Positions 15,493-22,915 of a stretch of 25,218 nucleotides of DNA are shown piece after piece (within the stretch, counting starts at the first letter, position 1; every line of letters starts with the position of its first letter). A program made the position numbers and the translations under genes. Under the pieces are notes generated by a model. The model was not told where the DNA came from and did no database searches. It worked only from the letters and a program-made list of their open reading frames with translations. The stretch comes from CAYSWK01 sp964434735 (lineage in GTDB: Archaea > Micrarchaeota > Micrarchaeia > Anstonellales > Bilamarchaeaceae): positions 1 to 25,218 of the forward strand of contig CAYSWK010000013.1 of NCBI GenBank assembly GCA_964434735.1, given 5' to 3'.

Positions 15493-15849
15493 ATGCGGGT
15501 TTGCGTTTCATGCGAAAAGGAGATCCCAAAAGGGGGATTTCCTGTAAAAGATGATAAGATTATCCAGGTCATTCGTTCCATCAAGCGTAAGCTCAATATT
15601 GCAAAAGACAACGAATTAGTCGTATGTGATTCGTGCAAAGTAAAGCATGCAACGCGCAGGTCGCAGTACGAGCGCAGCCTTCCTATCTGGATTGGCGTAG
15701 CCGTTTTGTGCTTTTTAGGCCTTACGGTCCTTCCTCTTCTTTCAGGCAGTCTTAGCATTTCATCAATTATTATTGGCATTTTATTTGCAGGCCTTCTTTT
15801 ATTTTTTGCGGTTGTACTCCGGTATGTTCCAGCGATGAAAGGTGAATGA
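15493..15849 (+). CDS. Zinc-ribbon membrane protein, 118 aa
   Basis: Cysteine pairs C4/C7 (CVSC) and C45/C48 (CDSC) form a probable four-Cys zinc ribbon at the N-terminus. A basic stretch follows (KVKHATRRSQYER), then two hydrophobic helices at about 64-84 and 90-110. With the basic stretch before the first helix, the zinc ribbon is expected in the cytoplasm. It starts 2 nt after the ATPase stop and ends 4 nt before the next start. No family assigned. A membrane subunit or adaptor of the same machine is the natural inference. Confidence 0.72.
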   Translation: MRVCVSCEKEIPKGGFPVKDDKIIQVIRSIKRKLNIAKDNELVVCDSCKVKHATRRSQYERSLPIWIGVAVLCFLGLTVLPLLSGSLSISSIIIGILFAGLLLFFAVVLRYVPAMKGE

Positions 15850-15853
15850 TTAT

Positions 15854-16585
15854 ATGGCAGAACCATCCAAAACCCTCCAGCCCCCCCATGTTGATGGGTT
15901 CAAAATTGCCGGCTCAGTGAAAGGCACGCTTAAGCGGGTAGCTGAGCTTGTGAGCGAAATTAGTTTTCTTGAAGTGGCACTTGAAAAGGAGGCAGTTAAC
16001 CTTGCGTATGTCGAAAGCCGCGACATTAACAAGCAGCCGTACCTGTTTTCCATCATGAAATTCAAGGATGATGGCGTTGATGTTCTTTATTCGGTTCCTG
16101 CGGAAATTGCACCTCGTAAAAGAAGGATGGACGTTATCAGATATTTGCTTAACATTCTTACGCTTATTGAAAAGGAGTATGTCGTTGAAAACAAAGTCAT
16201 TTACCAACTTATAGAGTCCTCGCTTAAGGAACTTACTGAATCAACCAATATTGAATACTCAAAATTATACACGGCGTATGACAATCTTAAGAAGGACAAT
16301 GAGCAGCTTCAAAGGCGTATTGACCGTCTTGAAGAGCAAGTTTCAAACCTTAATACTAAGAATTATGATTTGCAAGGCAAAAATGACGAGTTTACCTTAA
16401 GGCTTAAGCAGCTTGAGTCTATGCCTGCAGGTATACTTAAGGCAAAAATCCAGGAATGGATAACTGAACATAATGGGGAGATAAGTGTATTTGAATTTTC
16501 AAAGGTATACCGTGTCAACGAGGCGCTTGTGGAAGAGGCGCTTAACCAGTTGGTTAATGAGGGTTACCTTGAACGCTCACGATAG
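15854..16585 (+). CDS. Coiled-coil and winged-helix-like protein, 243 aa
   Basis: Cytoplasmic protein without membrane segments. The N-terminal 120 residues form a mixed alpha/beta domain (ISFLEVALEKEAVNL, YLFSIMKF, VDVLYSVPAEI). Residues about 137-190 are a coiled coil (DNLKKDNEQLQRRIDRLEEQ). Residues about 195-243 look like a winged helix-turn-helix: KAKIQEWITEHNGEISVFEF, then EALVEEALNQLVNEGYLERS. Such domains bind DNA or mediate protein contacts. The ATG at 15854 has GGTGA 8 nt upstream; a GTG at 15842 overlapping the previous gene is less likely. Fourth gene of the operon; it could be a regulator or a DNA/substrate adaptor for the ATPase. Confidence 0.7.
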   Translation: MAEPSKTLQPPHVDGFKIAGSVKGTLKRVAELVSEISFLEVALEKEAVNLAYVESRDINKQPYLFSIMKFKDDGVDVLYSVPAEIAPRKRRMDVIRYLLNILTLIEKEYVVENKVIYQLIESSLKELTESTNIEYSKLYTAYDNLKKDNEQLQRRIDRLEEQVSNLNTKNYDLQGKNDEFTLRLKQLESMPAGILKAKIQEWITEHNGEISVFEFSKVYRVNEALVEEALNQLVNEGYLERSR

Positions 16586-16597
16586 GTGCATGCACGC

Positions 16598-19123
16598 ATG
16601 GTTGGAATAGGGAGCATAAAAATTGCAAAAAAGACATATCAGTTCGATATCAGGCGTAAGTTTGTCCAGAGCATGCGTTTTGTCAAGAAGACGCCCAGTC
16701 TTCAGGACCAGTTCAAGCGCACTGTTTCAAACATGCAAAAATCAAAAGGCGATGATAAGAAAAAACCTTCAGCTTCAGGAACTTCCAATACCATTATTCT
16801 TGTGGGCACCGTTATGCTTGCCATTTTTCTTATTGGAATTGCGTTCATTTATTTTACGATACAACAGGTTCCAGTCAAGTCCTCAGGCAATGGTCTTGGG
16901 CCTCGTGAGCTGAGTGCATCAATTCAGGAGTCCTTTTCAGTAAGCGATGGCGATCGACTGTCGCCTCGTTATAAAGGATATATTCTTGCAAATAATCGTA
17001 TCTCTGGCCTTTCAAATGTGCATGTCCATCTTTTGACGTATAAGCGAGGCATTCCGCAAGAAGTATTCATTTACGATTCCGAGCGTACTCGTGCCGAAGG
17101 CTTTTCAGATTTTGAGCGCAGGCTTACATCATACCTTGAATTGTATGGCATACATACTAACACGATAAGTCGCCAAAGCCTTGTTTCATTGCAGGAACCT
17201 TCAATCATTGTTGTTCCAAGCGGATACATTCCTTCAGAACTTCTTGGAATGGGAAATCCGTCTCTTTCGATTCCTTCGCTTCTTGAAAAAGGGCATGTTA
17301 TTATTTACCTTGGCAGGCCGTTTGATAAATATCTTTCCAACGGTTCTATTTTAGATACGCCACGAGATGTGTTGGTAAAAAATGCAATTCGTTTTGATAC
17401 GCGTGTGCCTTTGCAGGTAAAGGAACCTATTGATATTTTTGGCCCAGCGTATCAGGCAATGGGGCCAGGGAACAGTTATCTTGCATATGGTGCCGTGAGC
17501 ATTATTGAGCAGGGGAATGGGACTTTGGTCGTATTGCCTCAGACGCTCGATGAGGGCTGGAGAAATGCAGACGGAGTTCGCGATGCGCTTCCTGCGGCTG
17601 ACGACGTGAGCGAGATTATTATTGATGCACCCTGGTCGAGTCGGGAAAGTGAAATCGTGTACGTGCCTGAAGAGAATCAGACCTCATTTTTCTCACCCTC
17701 TTTTGCGGAAAGCTCCAAGCAGGTACGCATGATCATAACAGGCATTGATGTTGCCGGTTTTAATAATTCTCTTATTAGGAATGAATTTGTTTCACCTGTC
17801 GTTCGAGGGAATTTATACATCGAAGGCGGCAGCACGGTTATTCCCAATGAAATCAGCCAGGAACGTACTCGTTTTATCGCCCAGCTTAAGGAGACTACAA
17901 ATGTTATAACTCCTATTACACTTTTGATTTATAAGAACGGAGAATTGGCAGGAGACCAATTTGCGTTTGGCGGCGGCCCGGTTGAGCCTCGTATTGAAGT
18001 CGGCGATAATCTTCCGATTAATTTGGATACGGGAGAATACCTCGGTGTCATTGTTGATGAATTTAACCGTCCTCTTGCACAAGGATACTTCAAGGTTGCT
18101 TTCGTTACGCCTGTTTCAAAAGGAGGTAATGACGGTAAGTTCTATTTTGCCTTTGAAAAGGACAAGACACCTGTCAAGTTAAGGCAGGTGAAGGTTACGA
18201 TCGATAATAATCCCTCCTTGGGAACATACACGTTCAATGACGTTTCTGAAATTGTCCTTAATACGAGGGAGAAAATAGGCAGTGATTTAACGGGCGCACC
18301 TCATAAGTTCACGTTTGAGATAGGCTCTATCAAGAAAACGATTCAATATACCCCCCGTAGCAGTCCAAGCATATTTTCTGACCCGCTGTTTTATGGAGTT
18401 GTCATTCTTGCATTTGCAATTATAGGTATTGGTGTTTATTTTGCAAAGCGCGAAGAGGTCAAATATCAAATAGATGTTCCCGATTTCCCACCCATCGCGC
18501 GGACAAAAATTACATTGTCAAAGGAGCAAATTCTTTCCGTCTTTGACAAGGTTAATGAAACGTACCAATGGAAGTTTACGCCGCTTACTTTGGGCGAGCT
18601 TAAGAACGGCTTTAAGAAAATCATGCACCAGGGAAGTCCGTTGTTCATTACTGATTATAATGCAGAATATCTCATGAATAAGCTTATTTTTTCAAAGGAT
18701 GTTATCGAGTATCTTGGGTATTATATGCCTTCGGCTTGGGTAGCCGCAAGCAGCCATACTCAAAAATACCTTGCATTCTTTAGGAAAATACGGGATTTAT
18801 GCGTAAACAACGCCATTCCGTTTACTCTTATGGATGAGAGTTCCGATTATGATACGAAAATAACTGTTGTCGGGCAGGAAATGTACATCCATTTCTTTGA
18901 CCGGGAAATGCGTGAAAAAATAATTCTTCGTTCGCTGCTTTCATTGAAAAAAGGAATGACAGTTATCGTATTCAGGGACCCGGCATTCAAGCGGGGTTTT
19001 GAGGAAATACTCTCTTCCCCAGCATCCCGCGCGCTTACGCTTGCAAAGATGGAGCTCGAGAATGGTACGCTCCAGCTTCTTACTATTGAGGAGCTTGAGG
19101 CTTTGATTAAGGAGTTACAGTAA
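16598..19123 (+). CDS. Large bitopic protein with ~500-aa ectodomain, 841 aa
   Basis: A basic cytoplasmic N-terminus (about 60 aa) is followed by a transmembrane helix at about 64-88, an extracytoplasmic region to about 595, a second helix at about 597-616 (FYGVVILAFAIIGIGVYF) and a cytoplasmic C-terminus of about 225 aa. The ectodomain begins with an alpha/beta part reminiscent of glutamine-amidotransferase-like Rossmann domains (PSIIVVPSGYIPSELL, GHVIIYLGRPFDK) and ends with beta-sandwich-like segments (about 370-590). The C-terminal domain is alpha/beta and unrecognised. The positive-inside pattern agrees with both termini in the cytoplasm. GGTG lies 9 nt before the ATG at 16598, which is preferred to a GTG at 16586. 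Last gene of the operon, followed by a T tract; probably the envelope-spanning scaffold. Confidence 0.75.
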   Translation: MVGIGSIKIAKKTYQFDIRRKFVQSMRFVKKTPSLQDQFKRTVSNMQKSKGDDKKKPSASGTSNTIILVGTVMLAIFLIGIAFIYFTIQQVPVKSSGNGLGPRELSASIQESFSVSDGDRLSPRYKGYILANNRISGLSNVHVHLLTYKRGIPQEVFIYDSERTRAEGFSDFERRLTSYLELYGIHTNTISRQSLVSLQEPSIIVVPSGYIPSELLGMGNPSLSIPSLLEKGHVIIYLGRPFDKYLSNGSILDTPRDVLVKNAIRFDTRVPLQVKEPIDIFGPAYQAMGPGNSYLAYGAVSIIEQGNGTLVVLPQTLDEGWRNADGVRDALPAADDVSEIIIDAPWSSRESEIVYVPEENQTSFFSPSFAESSKQVRMIITGIDVAGFNNSLIRNEFVSPVVRGNLYIEGGSTVIPNEISQERTRFIAQLKETTNVITPITLLIYKNGELAGDQFAFGGGPVEPRIEVGDNLPINLDTGEYLGVIVDEFNRPLAQGYFKVAFVTPVSKGGNDGKFYFAFEKDKTPVKLRQVKVTIDNNPSLGTYTFNDVSEIVLNTREKIGSDLTGAPHKFTFEIGSIKKTIQYTPRSSPSIFSDPLFYGVVILAFAIIGIGVYFAKREEVKYQIDVPDFPPIARTKITLSKEQILSVFDKVNETYQWKFTPLTLGELKNGFKKIMHQGSPLFITDYNAEYLMNKLIFSKDVIEYLGYYMPSAWVAASSHTQKYLAFFRKIRDLCVNNAIPFTLMDESSDYDTKITVVGQEMYIHFFDREMREKIILRSLLSLKKGMTVIVFRDPAFKRGFEEILSSPASRALTLAKMELENGTLQLLTIEELEALIKELQ

Positions 19124-19579
19124 TTTTTTTATATATTCGCGCGTTTTTTCGTTTGGAAGTATTAGCTCAAACGTATCAGATTCAAAAAATGCGCGGTTTT
19201 TTTCAACAAGCTGCTCCATTTCCTTGATGAAACGCACCCGTCCGAATGCGTTTGCGCATGCGAGGAGCTCGGGTGAGCTTTTGGGGTTGTTTTTGATAAT
19301 ATGAAGGATGACGGGGGCGACAAGCACCAGGATGAAGTTTACGTTTTTAAGCATTTCTTCGCGCGTTGGTTCCTCAAAAGAGCATACCTCATTGTTTTCA
19401 ACATAGATGTTTCCATGGATGAATCCAAGCGAGCGGATCAGCTTGTTGCGTGAAAGAAGGATTTTCAGTATCTTTTCCTTATTTTTTTCAACGTCATGTG
19501 CAAGCTCAAAAAGTGAGCCGTTTATCGCAAAAATATCTACGCATGTTTTTTCAAGTAAGGTGTCATCCACACGCGTCAC
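19115..19579 (-). CDS. Hypothetical protein, 154 aa, coupled to prs
   Basis: No family recognised. A helical, soluble protein with a hydrophobic helix at about 82-93 (FILVLVAPVILHII) and a short motif IRSLGFIHGNIYV in the middle. Three cysteines are scattered without a metal-site pattern. Its ATG overlaps the prs stop by 4 nt (ATGA), so it is translationally coupled to PRPP synthetase. Its 3' end overlaps the end of the 841-aa gene by 9 bp, tail to tail. Confidence 0.7.
   Translation of the reverse strand: MTRVDDTLLEKTCVDIFAINGSLFELAHDVEKNKEKILKILLSRNKLIRSLGFIHGNIYVENNEVCSFEEPTREEMLKNVNFILVLVAPVILHIIKNNPKSSPELLACANAFGRVRFIKEMEQLVEKNRAFFESDTFELILPNEKTREYIKKLL
19124..19130 (+). terminator. T7 tract ending the five-gene operon
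   Basis: Seven T residues directly after the stop codon of the 841-aa gene. They lie inside the last codons of the opposing gene, so the terminator and coding sequence overlap. Confidence 0.5.
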
Positions 19580-20409
19580 CGTACCAATGCGTTTTTCAAA
19601 AGGGGTATTGCCTGGGGGGTTGGGATGGTGTCGCTTACGACTAATGCATCTGCTATTTTTAGAAGTTCTTCAAGGGAGTTTTTGAGGAAGAACCCGTGTG
19701 TCGCCGTACAGAATACTTTTGATGCGCCTCCTGCCCGGACATTTTTGACAGCACGTATCATGGTGCCTCCGCTTGCAATCATATCGTCAATAATAATGAC
19801 ATCTTTTCCCTTGACCTCAAAGGAACGTTCCATAGTTGCAATTTCACGCACGGCATGCGAGGAATCCTTTGAATAGTCTCCCCGTACCTTTTTCATTGAT
19901 TTTCCTTGTACGCCCGTAAGGTAGCTTGCGCCTTCGTCAGGGCTTATGACGATGGGCGTTTTTCCGCTTATTTTTTTTACATGTTCTATAAGATTGCGTC
20001 CAAACGAGCGGTTTTCGATTACAAGGCCGTTGCATTCGTGAGTTCCCTCTTTTTTGAGGAAATGGCAATCGAAAGTGATAAGTTTTGTGCATCCTGCATT
20101 TGCAAGGAGCTTACAAATCAGTTGTGCGCTTTTTAATTCGCCTTCGAGGAATGCCTTGTCTTGCCGAGCATAGGGGAGATACGGCGCGATAAGTGTTACT
20201 GTTGCCCCCTTTTCCTTAAGCGCACTGATTATAAGGAGCGCTTCAATTATTGCCTCGTTTTGGTTGGGGTAAAGGCGGTGTAAAATGGTGACTTCTCCCG
20301 TGCAAGAGTTGAGCGAAGGGATTCGCACGTACCTATCTCCGTCAGGGAAAGTTTTTGTTTCAATATTTGGGGTCGCAATATCGCCGCAATTGGGTGAAAC
20401 AAGAAGCAT
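19576..20409 (-). CDS. prs: Ribose-phosphate pyrophosphokinase (PRPP synthetase)
   Basis: Makes PRPP from ribose 5-phosphate and ATP, feeding purine, pyrimidine and NAD synthesis. In the 277-aa form, FPDGDRYVRI at about 21-30 matches the FPDGE-type motif, YLPYARQDK at 78-86 is the ATP/ribose-phosphate loop, DCHFL at 114-118 corresponds to the DLH/DxH metal region, and VIIIDDMIASGGTM at 204-217 is the PRPP-binding loop. The ATG at 20409 is preferred to an in-frame start at 20505, because it begins at the family's usual N-terminal strand, lies about 27 nt from a TATA element, and the longer start would cross the divergent gene. The length is slightly under the usual 285-315, as in archaeal forms. 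The downstream unknown gene is coupled through an ATGA overlap. Confidence 0.95.
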   Translation of the reverse strand: MLLVSPNCGDIATPNIETKTFPDGDRYVRIPSLNSCTGEVTILHRLYPNQNEAIIEALLIISALKEKGATVTLIAPYLPYARQDKAFLEGELKSAQLICKLLANAGCTKLITFDCHFLKKEGTHECNGLVIENRSFGRNLIEHVKKISGKTPIVISPDEGASYLTGVQGKSMKKVRGDYSKDSSHAVREIATMERSFEVKGKDVIIIDDMIASGGTMIRAVKNVRAGGASKVFCTATHGFFLKNSLEELLKIADALVVSDTIPTPQAIPLLKNALVR

Positions 20410-20433
20410 GAATAAAAAATGCCGCGCTATGTC

Positions 20434-20439
20434 TTTAAA
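20434..20439. promoter_or_regulatory. Shared palindromic TATA core between prs and the 124-aa gene
   Basis: TTTAAA is centred 27 nt from the prs ATG (minus) and 32 nt from the ATG at 20469 (plus). One symmetric element can therefore serve both directions with little or no leader. Confidence 0.45.
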
Positions 20440-20468
20440 CGTTCCTTCCGTAAGTGGTTCGTGATTGT

Positions 20469-20843
20469 ATGGGATTCCTTGATGATATCGCAGGATCGGT
20501 GGCAAGTAACGTCGCAGGAAGTATTACGCGAAGCGCACAATCTGCAGCCTCAAATGCAGCGAATTCCGCAATGTCAGGAAAGACGCTTGCAGGGTTTGAC
20601 GTCAAGGGGATTGTTGCAAAGACCAAATTCCTTAAACTGAAAGACGGCGATGTTGAAGTTTATTATGAGAACCGTAAGCTCGGGAATTTCGGCGCCACAA
20701 CCATGCAAATGCTGAAGGAAAAACCCCCTGAGATACAGCGGGCTACGTGCGAAGAGCAGCTTGGTAGGTTCAAGGAGGAGTTCAAAAATAAGGAAGTCGC
20801 AAAGAAGCTTGCGGAAAAGTTTTTCCAGGAAGGAATGCTTTAG
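20469..20843 (+). CDS. Hypothetical protein with Ala/Ser-rich N-terminal helix, 124 aa
   Basis: No family recognised. Residues 5-36 form a low-complexity Ala/Ser/Asn/Gly helix (IAGSVASNVAGSITRSAQSA) that may be amphipathic. The rest is a small alpha/beta domain with strands at about 52-70 (KFLKLKDGDVEVYYENRKLG) and a charged C-terminal helix. The ATG at 20469 is chosen over a GTG at 20454 because it fits the TATA spacing. First of three closely spaced small genes. Confidence 0.65.
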   Translation: MGFLDDIAGSVASNVAGSITRSAQSAASNAANSAMSGKTLAGFDVKGIVAKTKFLKLKDGDVEVYYENRKLGNFGATTMQMLKEKPPEIQRATCEEQLGRFKEEFKNKEVAKKLAEKFFQEGML

Positions 20844-20847
20844 GAGG
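20842..20847 (+). promoter_or_regulatory. Strong ribosome binding site AGGAGG
   Basis: A perfect AGGAGG overlapping the upstream TAG stop and 5 nt before the ATG at 20853. It stands out in a window where most sites are GGTG type, and it decides the start of a 60-aa gene that would otherwise be doubtful. Confidence 0.7.
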
Positions 20848-20852
20848 ATGCT

Positions 20853-21035
20853 ATGTCTGAACGTGCATTGTTTGCGGCTCCGGTTGTTTCGCGTGATTTG
20901 AAGGAATTTGATGATAAGCTCAATACGCTTCTTGAAAAGCTTCAGAACGACGATTCAGTCATACGTGACATTAAGTTCAGCACAACGTCTCTCAATAAGG
21001 ATGTCGTTTATTCGGCACTTGTTTTATATGAATAA
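20853..21035 (+). CDS. Small hypothetical protein, 60 aa
   Basis: Short soluble protein with a central amphipathic helix (DLKEFDDKLNTLLEKLQ) and a C-terminal strand (DVVYSALVLYE). No cysteines or membrane segment, and no family recognised. Gene status is supported by the AGGAGG site and by its position between two similarly small genes (9 nt and 19 nt gaps). Confidence 0.6.
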   Translation: MSERALFAAPVVSRDLKEFDDKLNTLLEKLQNDDSVIRDIKFSTTSLNKDVVYSALVLYE

Positions 21036-21054
21036 TGAATGATCAGGTGAAATT

Positions 21055-21534
21055 ATGGCAGTAGGAGCACCAAAAACAATAATCTTTTCAACGCAGGAAA
21101 TACCCAAGGCAGCGCCCACAAGCGTCCCGCTTAAAGACGAGTTCAAAAGTGGTGAAAAAGTCTTTTGCAGGATTTTTTTTGGCAAGACCTTTGGAGATAT
21201 TGTTGCAGAAACTAAGGCTGTTGCGTATGCATTAAGGATGTATGCTGACGGTGAGGAGTATGCGTATTTTGCAAGCAAGTTCTGGAATTTGGAGGCAGAT
21301 CAGAATACCTGGGTAGGTTTCCAGGATGGGTTGACTTCTGGCGGCACCAAAGGAAAGCTTGAAGCACTTCCTAAGGGAAAACACAAAATTGAAGTTCGCG
21401 CATACGTTTACGTTCCCAATCCAAATAAGCAGTATAAGGCAGAAGTTGATGGGCGCGGCATTCAAGTGCGTGATGCATCCGGAACAACTGACGGGCCTGT
21501 AGTTGCAAAGGGAACGTTTACCTTTGTAGTTTAA
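21055..21534 (+). CDS. Hypothetical beta-rich protein, 159 aa
   Basis: No family recognised. The composition and alternating pattern (KVFCRIFFGKTFGDIV, KHKIEVRAYVYVP, GTFTFVV) indicate an all-beta domain, perhaps an immunoglobulin-like or jelly-roll fold. There is no signal peptide, so a cytoplasmic location is expected. GGTGA stands 5 nt before the ATG. It ends the three-gene set, followed by a T tract shared with the converging pyrI. Confidence 0.68.
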   Translation: MAVGAPKTIIFSTQEIPKAAPTSVPLKDEFKSGEKVFCRIFFGKTFGDIVAETKAVAYALRMYADGEEYAYFASKFWNLEADQNTWVGFQDGLTSGGTKGKLEALPKGKHKIEVRAYVYVPNPNKQYKAEVDGRGIQVRDASGTTDGPVVAKGTFTFVV

Positions 21535-21541
21535 TTTTTTT
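21535..21541 (+). terminator. T tract after the 159-aa gene
   Basis: Seven T residues directly after the TAA stop, in the 5-bp space before the convergent pyrI stop. Confidence 0.45.
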
Positions 21542-21971
21542 ATACTATTTCTTCAGGCTTGAAAATACGCTCGCAGAATACGCAACGGTAAAGGTCGTTT
21601 TCATTCTTGAATTGTGCACGCTCCTTTTCCATTGACGTGACGCAATTGGGGTTTGGACAGTGGCCTGCTGATTTTAATTCCTGCGGCAAATCAACCAAGT
21701 ACTTTTCCGTTACCTTGCCGTTTTTGATGACATTGATGCTTGCTTTTGGCGCAACGAGTGCAATCATATGAGCAAGTTCCTTTGAAACAAATTTACTTTC
21801 TATTTTGAGAATATCTTTTTTCCCCATGCGTTTGCTTGTTGCGTTGATGACAAGTGCGACCCGTGCAGGGTAATCTTCGCTTATTTTAAGGATCGAAAGC
21901 ACGCGAGGCCCCTTTCCTGCCGTTATGTGGTCAATTACCGTTCCACTTTCTATTTCATCAACGTTTAACAT
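21540..21971 (-). CDS. pyrI: Aspartate carbamoyltransferase regulatory chain
   Basis: Regulatory subunit of aspartate carbamoyltransferase, which binds nucleotide effectors and joins the catalytic trimers. The 143-aa product has the N-terminal GTVIDHI motif (10-16) of the allosteric domain and a C-terminal four-cysteine zinc site at C105, C110, C130 and C133 (CPNPNC and CVFC), as in E. coli PyrI. The length is slightly short of the bacterial form. It follows pyrB by 11 nt, with GGTGA 6 nt before its ATG, so the two are co-transcribed. Confidence 0.96.
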   Translation of the reverse strand: MLNVDEIESGTVIDHITAGKGPRVLSILKISEDYPARVALVINATSKRMGKKDILKIESKFVSKELAHMIALVAPKASINVIKNGKVTEKYLVDLPQELKSAGHCPNPNCVTSMEKERAQFKNENDLYRCVFCERIFKPEEIV

Positions 21972-21982
21972 GTACTTTCACC

Positions 21983-22876
21983 TTATTTTATCCGAAGGAC
22001 ATAATCTATGACTGCCATCCGCACAGGAACCCCGTTGTGCGCTTCCTCAAAGTATTTTGCGCATGGCAATGAATCTATCGAATGGTCCATTTCGTCAACT
22101 CTTGGAAGCGCATGCATGATGATGAGGTCCTTTTTGGTATTTTCAAGCATCTCCTGCGTAAGTTTGAATTGCTCACGCACCCGTTTTGCCTCGTAGGGGT
22201 CTGCAAATCGTTCTTCCTGGATGCGCGTTATGTATATGACGTCGGCATCTGAAATTTTCAGGTCTTTGGTGACGGTAATGTCTGCGTCATATTTTGCCTT
22301 TACCTCCTTGATCACTCCTTCGTCAAGTTCAAGGTTTTCAGGCGCAATGAGGCGTATTGAGTTTCCAAACATTGATAATGCATATACTAACGAACGTACG
22401 ACTCGTGCGTGTTTGAGGTCTCCTAAAAATGCAACGGTTAATCCATTCAATTTGCCTTTGCATTTTTTTATCGTGTATAAATCTATGAGCGTCTGTGTAG
22501 GATGCTGGTTTGCGCCATCTCCTGCGTTGATGACTGGTTTGTGGGTCAATTCGCCTGCCAGGCGTACCGATCCTTCCTTGGGATGGCGTATTGCAAGAAC
22601 GTCTGCGTACCCTTCAACAACGCGTACGGTATCTGCAAATGTTTCGCCTTTCTTAAGTGAGCTGCTTTCCGGTGCCAAATCAATATACGTCATTCCTAAT
22701 CGTAATGCGGCGGATTGGAAACTCATGCGCGTACGGGTTGACGCTTCAAAAAAAAGAGTTGCGAGTATTTTTCCCTTATGGTTTGGAACTTTTCCGTCCT
22801 CGATTTTTTCTGCGGAATCAAGAAGCTCAAGAATATCCTTTTTTGACAATTCACGAAGAGAAATAAGGTTTGGCAT
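21983..22876 (-). CDS. pyrB: Aspartate carbamoyltransferase catalytic chain
   Basis: Catalyses the committed step of pyrimidine synthesis, carbamoyl phosphate plus aspartate to N-carbamoylaspartate. In 297 residues it shows the carbamoyl-phosphate motif STRTR (46-50), the 80s-loop SSLKKGET (about 72-79), HPTQTLID (125-132), and the aspartate-side motifs ITRIQEER and HALPRVDEM (255-263). The length is normal for the family. A GGTG lies a few bases before the ATG and a TATA element lies about 35 nt away. Confidence 0.97.
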   Translation of the reverse strand: MPNLISLRELSKKDILELLDSAEKIEDGKVPNHKGKILATLFFEASTRTRMSFQSAALRLGMTYIDLAPESSSLKKGETFADTVRVVEGYADVLAIRHPKEGSVRLAGELTHKPVINAGDGANQHPTQTLIDLYTIKKCKGKLNGLTVAFLGDLKHARVVRSLVYALSMFGNSIRLIAPENLELDEGVIKEVKAKYDADITVTKDLKISDADVIYITRIQEERFADPYEAKRVREQFKLTQEMLENTKKDLIIMHALPRVDEMDHSIDSLPCAKYFEEAHNGVPVRMAVIDYVLRIK

Positions 22877-22907
22877 TCACTGCACCATATATTCTAGTGG
22901 AAAGGGA

Positions 22908-22915
22908 TATTTATA
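22908..22915. promoter_or_regulatory. Shared TATA element between pyrB and the 88-aa gene
   Basis: The sequence tatttata (tataaata on the minus strand) is centred 27 nt from the ATG at 22938 and about 35 nt from the pyrB ATG. It fits both directions, leaderless for the plus gene and a leader of about 8 nt for pyrB. Confidence 0.5.
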
